In this document: positions 41,615-51,258 of the stretch, one piece after another
How the letters are laid out: the number at the start of each line of letters is the position of its first letter
Position numbering within the stretch: position 1 is the first letter of the stretch
Source of the DNA: Bactericera cockerelli
Taxonomy: Eukaryota; Arthropoda; Insecta; Hemiptera; Triozidae
DNA length: 64,000 nt
Direction: 5' to 3'
Assembly (NCBI GenBank): GCA_024516035.1
Contig: CM044958.1
Span: 7,273,316-7,337,315, forward strand
Translations under genes and position numbers: made by a program
The notes under the pieces: model-generated
Seen by the model: the letters and a program-made list of their open reading frames with translations, nothing else
Databases searched by the model: none
What the model was told of the DNA's origin: nothing

Positions 41615-42434
41615 CAGGGTCTCCAATTCACAATTTAAAATAGGGCTAGATTCGAGGAAAAAAAGGGCTAGATTTGGAGGCAAAAGGGCTAGATTTTAAA
41701 AATGTCCTTTAATACTAATAATAACTGTGTTTTTGTATGTATTCACTAAGGTAATATTTACCTGTCCGTTTTATTAACAATTTATTTATTAATTAGGTAC
41801 TTTTGAGTCGATATAAACGTGTTATTTTTGGTTTATTATTTATTCTTCACTTGATTTGTAGTAGACCGAGTCGCACTCTAGCGGGATAGTTAGTGTTTAG
41901 CTAATTCTTCATCATTTCCTGTTTCTTGTGTATCAAAATGTAGGAAAAATAAATGCAAAAAGAACTTACCAAATCACGCCTCTACTTGAGTACGTTTTGA
42001 ATGTAGATTTATTAATTTTTACTTACCTACGTATTAATTGTTTTTGTTTGATATTTTTTTCTTTAGTTCTTTGTTAGTAATAATGTGATTATTTAGTTAT
42101 TCGCTGTGATAATGTGCCAATGGGTAAAACTGCCATAAACTGCCACTTCAGGAGTCAGGATACTCAGTAAAAATGAGTTTGGCTTGTTGCAGTAAAAATG
42201 AATAGTAGGCGTTACAAAAAATAAAAAAAATTGGATTTTTTTTTTCGAGAGAAGCTAACTTTAGAATTAAACTCATTTGTTAGCTTTTGGCGGATTCTCA
42301 AAAAAGGGCTAGATTTGAGGGAAAAGGGCTAGATTTGAGAAAAGAGGGCTAGATTTGAGTAAAAAGGGCTAGGGGGCTAGATTTTTCTCAAAAGGGCTAG
42401 ATCTAGCCCTATAGGGCTAGCATTGGAGACCCTG
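41615..42434. mobile_element. Non-autonomous hAT element, 820 bp, with subterminal repeats
   Basis: Ends CAGGGTCTCCAAT and ATTGGAGACCCTG with the 8-bp duplication CATCATAC on both sides (41607-41614 and 42435-42442). AAAGGGCTAGATTTGAG-like motifs repeat near both ends (about three on the left, seven on the right). Clustered subterminal motifs are where hAT transposases bind in studied elements. No transposase ORF. Confidence 0.9.
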
Positions 42435-42740
42435 CATCATACCGTTGTAGAGGGTTGTGAGTTGGAAAGAAAAGACGACGTTCACTGTTTAGTTTATAGA
42501 TTCAGATTAAGAATTTGAAATTATATTTAGATTTTCGATTTATAGATATTGATACTAAGTTTTGGATTAATAAATATTATTTCGGTTTGGGTAGTCATTA
42601 CAGTGTAGAGAGATGTAAAAGTGAGAAGTTCTACATTACTTAACAAACATGAAAAATAGTACAGCATTTAGTATAGCACGGCGCACGCTACACAGTCATC
42701 AATTTTCACAATCTGATGTTGTAGTCATCTAATCAACTTA
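42435..42740. other. Spacer
   Basis: No recognised feature. Confidence 0.45.
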
Positions 42741-42880
42741 CCTAGCAGTAAGTCCATCGATAAGGCGGCGGACTTACAACCTGGAGGTCAGTGGTGTTCG
42801 AGTCCCAAGTACGTTTTAAAGTTAGCAGAGCGAGTATTTGTGACATCACGTCACGTTTGTAATTGACACAGAAAATATAA
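42741..42880 (+). mobile_element. SINE B, diverged
   Basis: ATCGATAAGGCGGCGGACTT, ACAACCTGGAGGTCAGTGG, TTCGAGTCCC (box B), GAGTATTTGTGACATCACG. Confidence 0.8.
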
Positions 42881-43059
42881 CAATAATGTGTAGAAGAAAA
42901 AATTGTAGTAGTCTCGACTCAAACCAACGTCTCTTGGTTCAGTAGTCTTCCATTTCTCTGACGTGAAGAAATGGAGAATTTCTGACATTGGTAAGATAAA
43001 CTTGAAAAATAAGGTTTGATAAAATAAATAATAAATCTGTTAGCTAGACAGTTCCTTCC

Positions 43060-44245
43060 AACTTCCCTTTAGCTTCGTATCATATTCTCTGTCCTTTGCT
43101 CTTTCCTTTTTCCTCGCTATTCTCCTGATCCTTCTTCTCCCAATTTTCGTCAAATTCCTCCTTCTATTTCTGTTCTATCTCTTTCCTTTGCTGTTCGATT
43201 CCTATTCTCTTCCTCCTTCTCCTTTTTTTCTCCCTCTTTCTTTCAAATTTCTCTTTCTACTCCTTATTTCTCCAAGTCTTCTCTTTCCCTTTAGTTTTCT
43301 TTTCATCTATTCTTCCTGATTTCTCCTTTTCTTTTCCCTTCCACGTTTGTTTCCTTGTCCCTCCTATTTCTTTTCTCCCTCTTAGCTCAATATCAGCAGA
43401 CCGTTCAGACGTTGAATCATGGGATAATCCGGCTATAATTTTATCTATAACAGATTATAAATCATGACAGCTTTTCATAAAATGAAATTTAAGACCTTCT
43501 TTCTCTTCCTATTTTGCCTCCTTTTCTTCGTTCTCCCCCTTTCTCTCCTATTATTCCTATTCCCCTATTACATCTACTTCTCCTTCAGTACTACCTTTTC
43601 TCTTCATTCTCTCTTCCTCGTTCCATTTATTCTTTTGCTTATTATTCTTTCTCTTACCTTTATTGTCCTCCCTATTTTTTCTTGATCTCCAGTTATTTAT
43701 ATTTTCTTCCTAAATTCTCTTCTCCCTCTTCTTCGCTCTTTCATCACTCTATACGCTTATCCGCTTTTTTTTCTCATTCTCTTTGTTCTCTTGTTTTTCA
43801 CTCTTTCATTTCCTTTTTCTTTCTCCATATTCTTTCTTTTTCCTTCCTACATTTTCTTCTCCTTCTCCTATTCCTCTTTCATAACTCCTTACTTTTATAT
43901 TTTTCTTTATCTTCATCTTTGTTCTCCTGATTTAGACTCCTTCATTTTCCATTTTCTTTCTGCTTATTCTTTCCTTTTTTCTTTTTCCCCTCTAAATTCT
44001 CTTCTCCCTCCGCTATTCCTGTTTCTCCTCTTATCCTTATTTTTTTTATTCGTTCTGTTTATTTTTCTACTTAATAATCCTGTCTTTTTCTTCCTCCTAA
44101 CTCTTCCCATCTCTTTTTTCTCTTCTCCCCCTCATTCTCATCCCATTTCCTCTCCCTCAACACTCCATTCTCTTCTCCTCCATCTCTTCTTTTCTTCTTC
44201 CCTCCAAATTTCCACCACATTTTTTTCATCACCACCCCTCTTTAT
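43060..44245. repeat. Polypyrimidine-biased region, about 1.2 kb
   Basis: The plus strand is overwhelmingly C and T (TTCCTCC, TTCTTTC, CTCTTCTCC) with no short period, unlike the (CT)n microsatellites elsewhere. Frames on the plus strand are Phe/Ser/Leu-rich and would be misread as membrane proteins. Confidence 0.9.
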
Positions 44246-44524
44246 GTAGGGGGATTTTTTAGCAGGAAAAAAGTATCCATCATCCTTAGCTTACCTACTT
44301 TATCTTCCCGTATACTTTCTCCTTGCATAAGTAGGCTATTATAAATTTTTACATAGAGATATACAGTTTTACATAGTACCTACAACTACTATTCTACATA
44401 ATTATACAGGAATACATAATTTTGCACTTGGTATTTGATGGCCATACTAATAACGTGAGAATAAGTTTAGTTTCTTTCTCCAAGTACGGCCATGCCTAGG
44501 TGTATGTTGTATTAGGTAATTACG
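44246..44524. other. Spacer
   Basis: TACATAG and TACATAAT motifs repeat irregularly. No gene. Confidence 0.5.
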
Positions 44525-44705
44525 AGACCTCAGGGCCAATTTAAGAAACGAGTTTAAATACCTAGGATTTGTTAATCCAAGCTACTATCACTTAACAGCT
44601 GATATACTCGTAAATACGATGTGCTTGGTTGAAATTCGCACCAGAGCGCGTGTTAAGGGATAATGTAGGGTAAGTTAATCTAATCCTGTTTCATAATTCG
44701 GACCT
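44525..44705. mobile_element. Family K MITE, diverged
   Basis: The right end AATCTAATCCTGTTTCATAA and the internal GGTTGAAATTCGCACCAGAG match 53393-53702; the left end is AAGAAACGAGTTTAAATACC. Confidence 0.65.
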
Positions 44706-44744
44706 CTCTGTCAGCAATTATCAGCAGAACCTTTACCTATATAA

Positions 44745-44938
44745 TAATAATACTCTTTAGTGTAAGGTAACTACCACGCAAGATTAATGCTCAAAGCATT
44801 TTCTACCACCTAACCCTCAGAGTCTTATTATTATGTGCTCACAAACTCAAATTACTTAGGAAAAATTCATGCACTGGGTGGGAATTCGAACCAACGGATC
44901 CCTACGCTACCTGGATTACCAGACTAGCGCGATTACCA
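44745..44938 (-). mobile_element. SINE D, near full length
   Basis: TACTCTTTAGTGTAAGGTAA, AACCCTCAGAGTCTTATTAT, GTGCTCACAAACTCAAATTA, GGGAATTCGAACCAACGGAT (box B complement), CCAGACTAGCGCGATTACCA (box A complement). Confidence 0.88.
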
Positions 44939-45090
44939 TTTATGTCCCGTATAATATACATATTATTATGTACATTATTTACCATGTGTACGGACAGAGC
45001 TACTTGAGAACAACACGTTTTGTGTTTACATAAATAATTCAATACACGCGTACATACAAATGTGACTCTCCCATTGCTCCTAATCATCGA

Positions 45091-45163
45091 GCCGAAATAG
45101 CTCAGTTGGGAGAGCGTTAGACTGAAGATCTAAATGTCCCTGGTTCGATCCCTGGTTTCGGCA
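45091..45163 (+). tRNA. tRNA-Phe (GAA) gene, one T-stem mismatch
   Basis: 73 nt that fold as a full cloverleaf: acceptor GCCGAAA / TTTCGGC with discriminator A; D stem GCTC / GAGC; anticodon stem TTAGA / TCTAA with loop CTGAAGA giving anticodon GAA; T arm CCTGG-TTCGATC-CCTGG. Boxes A (TAGCTCAGTTGGGAGAGC) and B (GGTTCGATCCC) are intact, and a TTTT terminator follows at 45168-45171. The T stem has a T-T mismatch where functional insect tRNA-Phe genes pair, as far as I recall. A working gene is likely; a recent tRNA pseudogene or SINE head is possible. Confidence 0.78.
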
Positions 45164-45279
45164 AATCTTTTGTGCTAAATCAAATTTTAACTAATCAAAC
45201 AGTACCTATATGTTTTATTTTTATACCGATTAAAATAGAGAGGTTAGTTGATGGCATGGATATTCAGAACTATTACCTG

Positions 45280-45368
45280 CTGATGAGACCACATAATAAT
45301 ACGACTTGGGCTTACTGCTGTAATAATGGACTAATAAGTCCTAATCGTACAGTGTAAATAAGACGATA
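45280..45368 (+). mobile_element. SINE C body fragment
   Basis: GACCACATAATAATACGACT, GGGCTTACTGCTGTAATAAT and GTGTAAATAAGACGAT are the body and tail of the family. It lies 120 bp after the tRNA-Phe gene, and I see no direct link to it. Confidence 0.75.
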
Positions 45369-45439
45369 TTTTTCTTTTTACTTTTCAATATACGTTTTTT
45401 ATATACATAGTTTTTAGAAAAATAACTTACTTATCACAG

Positions 45440-46730
45440 AGTAGCCGTATAGTGAGATCAGCAGCGGAACGAAGGGCGAAAGAAAAGACAAGCAAATATA
45501 CATTCATCACGGAGGCGCAATATATCTTCCTCCCTCTGGTGTATGAAACACTGGGGCCCTGGTCCGTCGAAACTAAAAAGTTCCTAAATGTTGTGGGTAA
45601 TAATTTGATCCGTGCCACTGGCACTCAAAGTGCCAAAGAATTCTTGCTGCAGAGAATATCCATTGGGATTCAACGCGGCAATGCGGCCTGCATTCTTGGT
45701 ACTTTACTACATGTCAGTGGCATGGATCATATACAGGGTGAGCATAAAGTCTCACCCCACCCCCCGTATCTCGCGAATGGCTAAAAATACAAGAAAACGC
45801 AAAAACCCGTATTCCTTAATTTTTAGGGGGATTAATTTTTGAGCCAAAAAAAAATTGCCTACACGGCCCCAGTCAGGCTGGGTATGGACCCACTTTAAAA
45901 TCTTAAACAGAATGGTATGTCTTGTGGCATATTGTTTTAAAGGTCTCATAGAGAAAAGTTCACTACAACAAATTTCAGTGAGCTACAACTTACCGTTCTT
46001 GAGATACAAGGTCGGACGCCCTGCGTAATATCCATATATTTTGACCTATAACTCGTTAACCGTAAATTATAGAAAAATGAAATTTGTTGATAATAACTCC
46101 TTATGATAAGCACTTACGAAAAGATTATAACTCGACATACTCTGTTGATATTAGTTTCTGGTCAGTTTCGTCAGCCACCCGGACGAAAAGTCCGAAAAAA
46201 TTTAACGAAAAAACAAATCCAGTTTTAACTTGTTCGAAAGTTCTTGCGATAAGGAGTTATTATCAATAACTTTCATTTTTCTATAATTTACGGTTAACGA
46301 GTTATAGGTCAAAATATATGGATATTACGCAGGGCGTCCGACCTTGTATCTCAAGAACGGTAAGTTGTAGCTCACTGAAATTTGTTGTAATGAACTTCTC
46401 TCTATGAGACCTTTAAAACAATATGCCACAAGACATACCATTCTATTTAAGATTTTAAAGTTGGTCCATGCCCAGCCTGACTGTGGCCGTGTAGGCAAAT
46501 TTTTTTTGGCTGAAAATTAATCCCCTTAAAACTTAAGGATTACGGGTTTTTGCGTTTTCTTGTATTTTCAGCCATTCTCGAGATACGGGGGGTGGGGTGA
46601 GACTTTATGCTCACCCTGTATATAACCTGCAATAGATGTGAAGTGTATTTAATTGTGCATAGAAATGTAAATGTCCACGATTAAATTTGTTAATTCTACA
46701 AGGCGATAAATAAAATAAAAAAAAAGTTAT
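45440..46730 (+). pseudogene. C-terminal remnant of a non-LTR retrotransposon ORF, with 3' UTR, split by a fold-back element
   Basis: Frame 45452-45731 reads YIFLPLVYETLGPWS, FLNVVGNNLIRATG and RISIGIQRGNAACILGTL. The latter pattern is shared with 12130-12366. The fold-back element at 45734-46618 inserted at a TA; without it the frame would stop almost at once (ATATAA). The 3' UTR resumes at 46621 and ends in an AATAAA-rich tail near 46708-46728. Confidence 0.62.
45734..46618. mobile_element. Mariner-type fold-back element, 885 bp, about 373-bp arms
   Basis: Arms 45734-46107 and about 46246-46618 are inverted copies with only scattered differences; both begin CAGGGTGAGCATAAAGTCTC. TA lies on each side (45732-45733 and 46619-46620). 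The loop of about 138 bp is non-coding. TA target and CAGGGTG ends suggest Tc1/mariner ancestry; the very long arms could fold into a 370-bp hairpin. Confidence 0.9.
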
Positions 46731-46741
46731 TAAGCATTAAT

Positions 46742-46983
46742 ATATCGTCGGCTAGAAAGTAAAACTGACCAAGTGACAGTTGGTCATTTCTCGATTGTTC
46801 GTTACTCTGGTCGGAAATTAACCTAACTATTAGCTAAAAATCAAAAGTTCGGTAGTATTCAAACATATGCGAGGGAAAAATCGAAAAAAACAATTTTTAC
46901 CTGAAAGACTGGTGGAGATTTCAATGACCAAATGGAAATGGTCCAAATGCAGATGGTCAGTTTTACCTTCCAGCTGACGATAT
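46742..46983. mobile_element. Family L MITE, copy 1 (242 bp)
   Basis: Ends ATATCGTCGGCTAGAAAGTA and the inverse (TACCTTCCAGCTGACGATAT), about 30-bp inverted repeats including AAAACTGACCA. Internal sequence is nearly the same as 52650-52887. Target duplication not clear. Confidence 0.82.
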
Positions 46984-47300
46984 TTATTATCTACCTAGTA
47001 ACAGTGTACATATTTAACTATTATTTATTGAAAAAGACATAGTACCAAAAAAAAATTTCCAAAACTAAAAAACTCACCAACTTCCCGGATCTGCAGCGCC
47101 CCGCAGTACATACACCGGTAAATTGCCTCTGAGGGTACCTGGAGCCCCGTCGTCTCTTCCAGAATACATTATTAAACTTTCAAGGAGCTGCCAAAATCCC
47201 CGAGAAAATAAGAGAGTCCCAACTTTTTCCCTTTGCCTTTTCAAAGTTTGACAAAACACATAAATTTAAATTTCCCTCCATGGAGGCCTATATCTCGCTT
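46984..47300. other. Spacer
   Basis: No recognised feature. Confidence 0.45.
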
Positions 47301-47314
47301 TCTACCTGTGTTTC

Positions 47315-47345
<31 letters not shown>

Positions 47346-47480
47346 CTCTCTCTCTCCTCTCTCTCTCCTCTCTCTCTCTTTATATTATCTTATTTTCTCT
47401 TTCTCTCATCCTCTTTTTGAATCTCTTTCTCTCTCGCCCCTTCCTATTCTCTTTCTACCTGCAGATCCCTTTTTTCTTAC
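47301..47480. repeat. CT-rich tract
   Basis: CTCTCTC, CTCTCTCTCCTCT runs; low complexity on all frames. Confidence 0.9.
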
Positions 47481-47500
47481 CTTTCTTTCTCTCTTATATA

Positions 47501-47546
47501 CAGGGTGTCCCACCAAAGTTGGACCCAACTTTGGTGGGACACCCTG
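47501..47546. mobile_element. 46-bp TIR-only mariner-like element
   Basis: Arms of 22 bp starting CAGGGTGTCCCACCAAAGTT pair perfectly with the inverse around only two bases (AC), flanked by TA on both sides. It looks like two complete terminal repeats with no interior. Confidence 0.88.
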
Positions 47547-47739
47547 TAAATAAAAAAATAGTTTACCTCCCTATGAGTTAAGTTTAGTTTAGAAGGTAAA
47601 TTAAAAATGTAAATTTTTTTGATGTAAACAAATTTGCTACATTTCCAATTCAATTCAATTCTCTCTCTTTCTTGATACTTTTTCCTATATATTATATCGG
47701 GTCTTGTTTCCCTATTCGATTTCTTTCCTTTCTCCCTTT

Positions 47740-47932
47740 TCCCCATTTCCTTAGCTCTCTTACTGTCCCTCTCTTTTCTCTCCTAACTTCCGTCCCTCCC
47801 TCTCTCTCTCTCCCCTTTCCTCTTCGTCCCTCCCAGGCGACCTTCTTTTCCTACCTCTTCCACATCCATTTCTATCTTCCTTTCCTCTATTTCTTTAATA
47901 ACTTACTTACACAATGCCCTTACCTGCTTTCT

Positions 47933-47983
<51 letters not shown>

Positions 47984-48000
47984 CTCTCCATCTCTTCTCC
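47740..48000. repeat. CT-rich tract with pure (CT)n at 47936-47980
   Basis: CCTCTCTTTTCTC and long pure CT. No gene. Confidence 0.9.
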
Positions 48001-48529
48001 TTCCCCTCCACTAGAAGGCAATGGAGGTGAAATAGAAAATAAAGCTGTATAAGGAAGATCCCCGCCGCCTCCCTAGGAAGAAAGCATCTATTTCAAATAT
48101 TAGATAGACGGAACAGAAAAACATATCGTAATGTTTTTGAGAACAGAAAGGTATAAAAATTTGGCAATGCGGCTCTTGACGAGAAAGTTATCAAAAAGAA
48201 AGATAATTTGTGAGGACATGTTGAGGTGCCACAATTTTAAGACAGTAGGTACTTTGACTCCAGAGCAAACTGAAGGATTCTAAAAAAAACAAAAGAAAAT
48301 AAATGTGTTTCTTTTTGTTTTTAGTATCTCACAACTTTAGTGGACATCGCAGAATTTTAAGACTTTTTGTATTTTTACTCTCCCAATATCATTTTTGCTG
48401 ATAATTCCAACTCTGGGCGCTGTTTCACATCAAAGCAGCTTCTCATTTTTCCTCACGAGGTATGAGTGGACCCCGAACATCCAAGTATAGAGTAGAAAAA
48501 AAGGTACCCTTAACTTTCACCTTGACTCT
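48001..48529. mobile_element. SINE J body (about 48330-48500) and spacer
   Basis: CATCAAAGCAGCTTCTCATT, CCTCACGAGGTATGAGTGGA and CCCCGAACATCCAAGTATAG match the copy at 16880-16960; the tRNA-like head is missing. 48001-48329 shows no feature. Confidence 0.6.
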
Positions 48530-48650
48530 ATAGAGGTCATATCCAAGCCAAGTTTTATAGATGTAGCTCTGTGGCTAGCCTTTTTGGTGGCAAATCCTGG
48601 TCGGCTTAGATTTACTAACCCTGTTTCATAATATGGCTCTAGGACGGAAG
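48530..48650. mobile_element. Family K MITE, right part
   Basis: TAGAGGTCATATCCAAGCCA and CTTAGATTTACTAACCCTGT-TTCATAAT match 15000-15150. Confidence 0.6.
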
Positions 48651-48677
48651 AATTCTCGTCAACCGGTGGTTTTTTTG

Positions 48678-48806
48678 GTGTCATTCAAATAATTATGTGG
48701 TCCAAGACTCAAATAAATGAGGATAAATTCATGCAGTGGGTGGGATTCGAACCAACGGATGCTTAGCCTACCTGGATCACCAGACCAGCGCGTTAACCAC
48801 TCGACC
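48678..48806 (-). mobile_element. SINE D, head part
   Basis: GGGATTCGAACCAACGGATG (box B complement) and CCAGACCAGCGCGTTAACCA (box A complement) are well preserved; the tail half is absent. Confidence 0.82.
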
Positions 48807-49206
48807 ATCCATCAGCCACCTCCTGTAGCCCATTTGAAAATGGTAATAAAATGTATCCCATACGTAAAGTACACTTGATCCCTGAGCTTCCCCCCCGCTT
48901 TTCCGGAGAGCTTTCTTTGTGTGCCCCTCTTTCCGAGATGTTGGAAAATTTATATTCACCATAAAATGAAGAAAAATTCGAAGCCCCCCCTAAACTTTCG
49001 GTCCCCTCGGCATGACACGTGGATGCATTCCTTGCTCCAATGTAAACAGGAAGTGAATACACTTTTAGTAACAGAAAGTATAACTTTTTAACGTTTACAG
49101 ATTTTTTTAATTTTGCAGAAAAGAAAGTAACATCAGTTTCTATAAAAAAAATATTATAAAGTTAGTTAACTCCAGTAACTGTAAAAATATTATAAAATTA
49201 TCGTAT
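48807..49206. other. Spacer
   Basis: No recognised feature. Confidence 0.45.
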
Positions 49207-49546
49207 TAAATTTGTGTTAATCATACTTTCGAGATGTCACAACTACTGAAACTCGCTTTACTAAATCAACGCTGAACTTGGGACCTGAACCACTGACCTC
49301 CAGGTTATAAGGTTTGGGTGGAAGAGATTGCCATAGGCAATAACCCTGCCGTTTGGTTAGGACATATGTTTTAATGTTTATATATTCATATGTTTATATT
49401 CTTTTCTTTTTCCTTTTATTGTATATATTGTTTCCATTTTTTCTCGTTGTTATAATAATATTTTGTAGTGTACATATGTCTTCTTATCTAATAAAGTGTT
49501 TAATAATAATAATAAGTCCGACTTATCGATCAAGACTCTGAGGTTA
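49207..49546 (-). mobile_element. SINE B interrupted by a family H element
   Basis: The SINE reads AATTTGTGTTAATCATACTT ... CCTGAACCACTGACCTCCAG up to 49311, and resumes at 49512 with AAGTCCGACTTATCGATCAA. The inserted H element (49312-49511, plus) starts GTTTGGGTGGAAGAGATTGC, has the ATTGCC / GGCAAT hairpin and a (TAA)n tail. The 5-bp duplication ATAAG flanks it (49307-49311, 49512-49516). Confidence 0.83.
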
Positions 49547-49582
49547 GTTTGTAGTTCATAGTATAGAATATTTTTATAACAA

Positions 49583-49667
49583 TACTCTTTGGTAGAAGGC
49601 AACCACTAGGCGAGGTTCATGCTGACAGCATTTTCTACCATCTTAAAGAATGCTAGCTGGTTTCATG
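49583..49667 (-). mobile_element. SINE D tail fragment
   Basis: ACTCTTTGGTAGAAGGCAAC, CTAGGCGAGGTTCATGCTGA and AGCATTTTCTACCA. Directly followed by the 5S SINE. Confidence 0.7.
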
Positions 49668-49862
49668 CACCTGTCACTGAGAATAAGCAACTTCCGGCGA
49701 GGCTTTAGATGGGTGGTCATTCAAATTCGAACCATCGTGATGCTGGCTATTCCCGGCCCCACTCAGGCTGGGTGAGGCCAATATGAATAGCTGGTTGGTA
49801 AGTTTCCTGCGAATGGACCTAGGTTAAAACCCGCCTTGTGATATGACTAAACAGTTAAAACA
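49668..49862 (+). mobile_element. 5S rRNA-derived SINE, head shortened
   Basis: AATAAGCAACTTCCGGCGAG, TAGATGGGTGGTCATTC, GTGATGCTGGCTATTCCCGG, CCCCACTCAGGCTGGGTGAG, AAGTTTCCTGCGAATGGA, and CCTTGTGATATGACTAA. Confidence 0.82.
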
Positions 49863-50297
49863 GTGGCCCCCCCTCCTGGCCATATATTGTAAACCCATGA
49901 CTCCTCTTCCGATTTCTACTTACGAAATACAGAGTATGTTCTTCAATCGACTGGACACAAAAAACACACCCTTCAATACTTGTTGATCTCCGCTTTCGCT
50001 TACCCTTTGAAACAAGATCTTTTTTAAGCTCCTTCCACTTTCAAAGCTTTCGTGAGCTCGTCTAAATAATTCAATTCAAGGTTTCTTTTTAGAAAGTTTT
50101 TCACTTTTTTCAAGGTAGCCAGGTCGTTGACCTTTCTTCACTTTAAATATTCACAACCTGTGCTTGAAGACAGTCTAGGAAAAGTATGTATATATGTTTA
50201 TAGGAAATACTTTTAGTTTTTCGTCTCTCTCACTAGTCTCACTCTTGTTCTTATCATTCTCTTTCCCTCTCTCCTTTCGTTCGCTCTCCTCTCTCAC
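49863..50297. other. Spacer
   Basis: No recognised feature. Confidence 0.45.
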
Positions 50298-50433
50298 CAA
50301 CCTCAGTAGCTTGATCGATAAGGCGGCGGACTTGGAACCTTGAGGTTGGTGATTCAAGTCCCGGTTTCAGCGTAGATTTAGTAAAGCTAGTTTGAGTAGT
50401 TTTGATATCACAAAAGCAATAAACACAAATATG
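50298..50433 (+). mobile_element. SINE B, full length
   Basis: CAACCTCAGTAGCTTGATCG, AAGGCGGCGGACTTGGAACC, GATTCAAGTCCCGGTTTCAG, GTTTGAGTAGTTTTGATATC, AACACAAATATGATT. It sits inside CT-rich sequence on both sides. Confidence 0.88.
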
Positions 50434-50640
50434 ATTAAAAAAATCTCTCCCTCTCTCTCCTTTCTCTTTCATTTCTCTCCCTCTTATCCATCTATTTCTC
50501 TCTAATTTTCTCTCTCTCTCTCTCTCTCCTTTTTTTTCTCTCACTCTCTCTATCCCTCCGTCTCTTCTCTCTACCTCCTCTTTTTTTTCTCTCTTTCCTA
50601 TGTCCCTCATTTACTTTTCTTATCATATTATCTAAGAGAG
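50434..50640. repeat. CT-rich tract
   Basis: CTCTCTCCTTTCTC runs and TTTTTTTTCTC; continuous with the CT-rich sequence at 50220-50295 across the SINE. Confidence 0.88.
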
Positions 50641-51084
50641 GAGAAAAAGAAAGGAAATTCTTGTCTATCTCATTTAGTAAATTAAAAACGAAAAGAAAAA
50701 CTTGAGACTTTTAATTAAGTTTTTGAAATAATTACTCTTTTGTTTTTTATTTTTTTGGAATTAAAAATAAGATTTCACTAGCAGGTAAAAAAAGTCTTTT
50801 CTCTCATCAAGATAGAAGCCCTTAATTGCGTCTTAAAAAGTGGGTCTCAGGACTTTATTTGTCCTGCTTTTTATCCTGAAATCTTCACATCTCGTAGGTT
50901 TTGAACCTTTATTCCAAGCCTAGCACTGATGGCTGGGATTAAAGAAAGCTAACACGTAAATTATTGCAAGTTTACTTTATGCTTTATTAGGCAAGACAAA
51001 AACATAGACGGTAAAACACAATGAAATTATAAGAAAACTAAATAGATTGAACAAAGAAACAAGAACAAAAAAGAGTATAAATAA
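50641..51084. other. Spacer
   Basis: No recognised feature. Confidence 0.45.
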
Positions 51085-51258
51085 AGAAGTTAAGTAACGT
51101 CCGGTGAGGTGAAGACTTATCGGGTGACCCGCAGGTTCAAAACTACGTACTGCTGGCTGTTTCTGGGCTAACCCACGTTGGGTGAGATTAATAATTTAGA
51201 TAGCTGGTTTTTAGTTACTTGCCAATGGAGGGTAAAACCTCAAGATCACAGGTTTTTA
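51085..51258 (+). mobile_element. 5S rRNA-derived SINE, head shortened
   Basis: GAAGTTAAGTAACGTCCGGT, GAGGTGAAGACTTATCGGGT-GACC, CTGCTGGCTGTTTCTGGGCT, GTTGGGTGAGATTAATAATT, TTACTTGCCAATGGAGG. GTTTTTAGTTACTTGCCAAT is repeated directly after it (51250). Confidence 0.78.

Noticed and set aside
41440..41643. 67-codon frame before the hAT element
   Set aside because: It runs into the transposon end, and its last part is dispersed repeat sequence.
43464..44249. Hydrophobic Phe/Leu/Ser frames that look like membrane proteins
   Set aside because: They follow from the polypyrimidine bias; three overlapping frames are open at once and no codon preference is seen.
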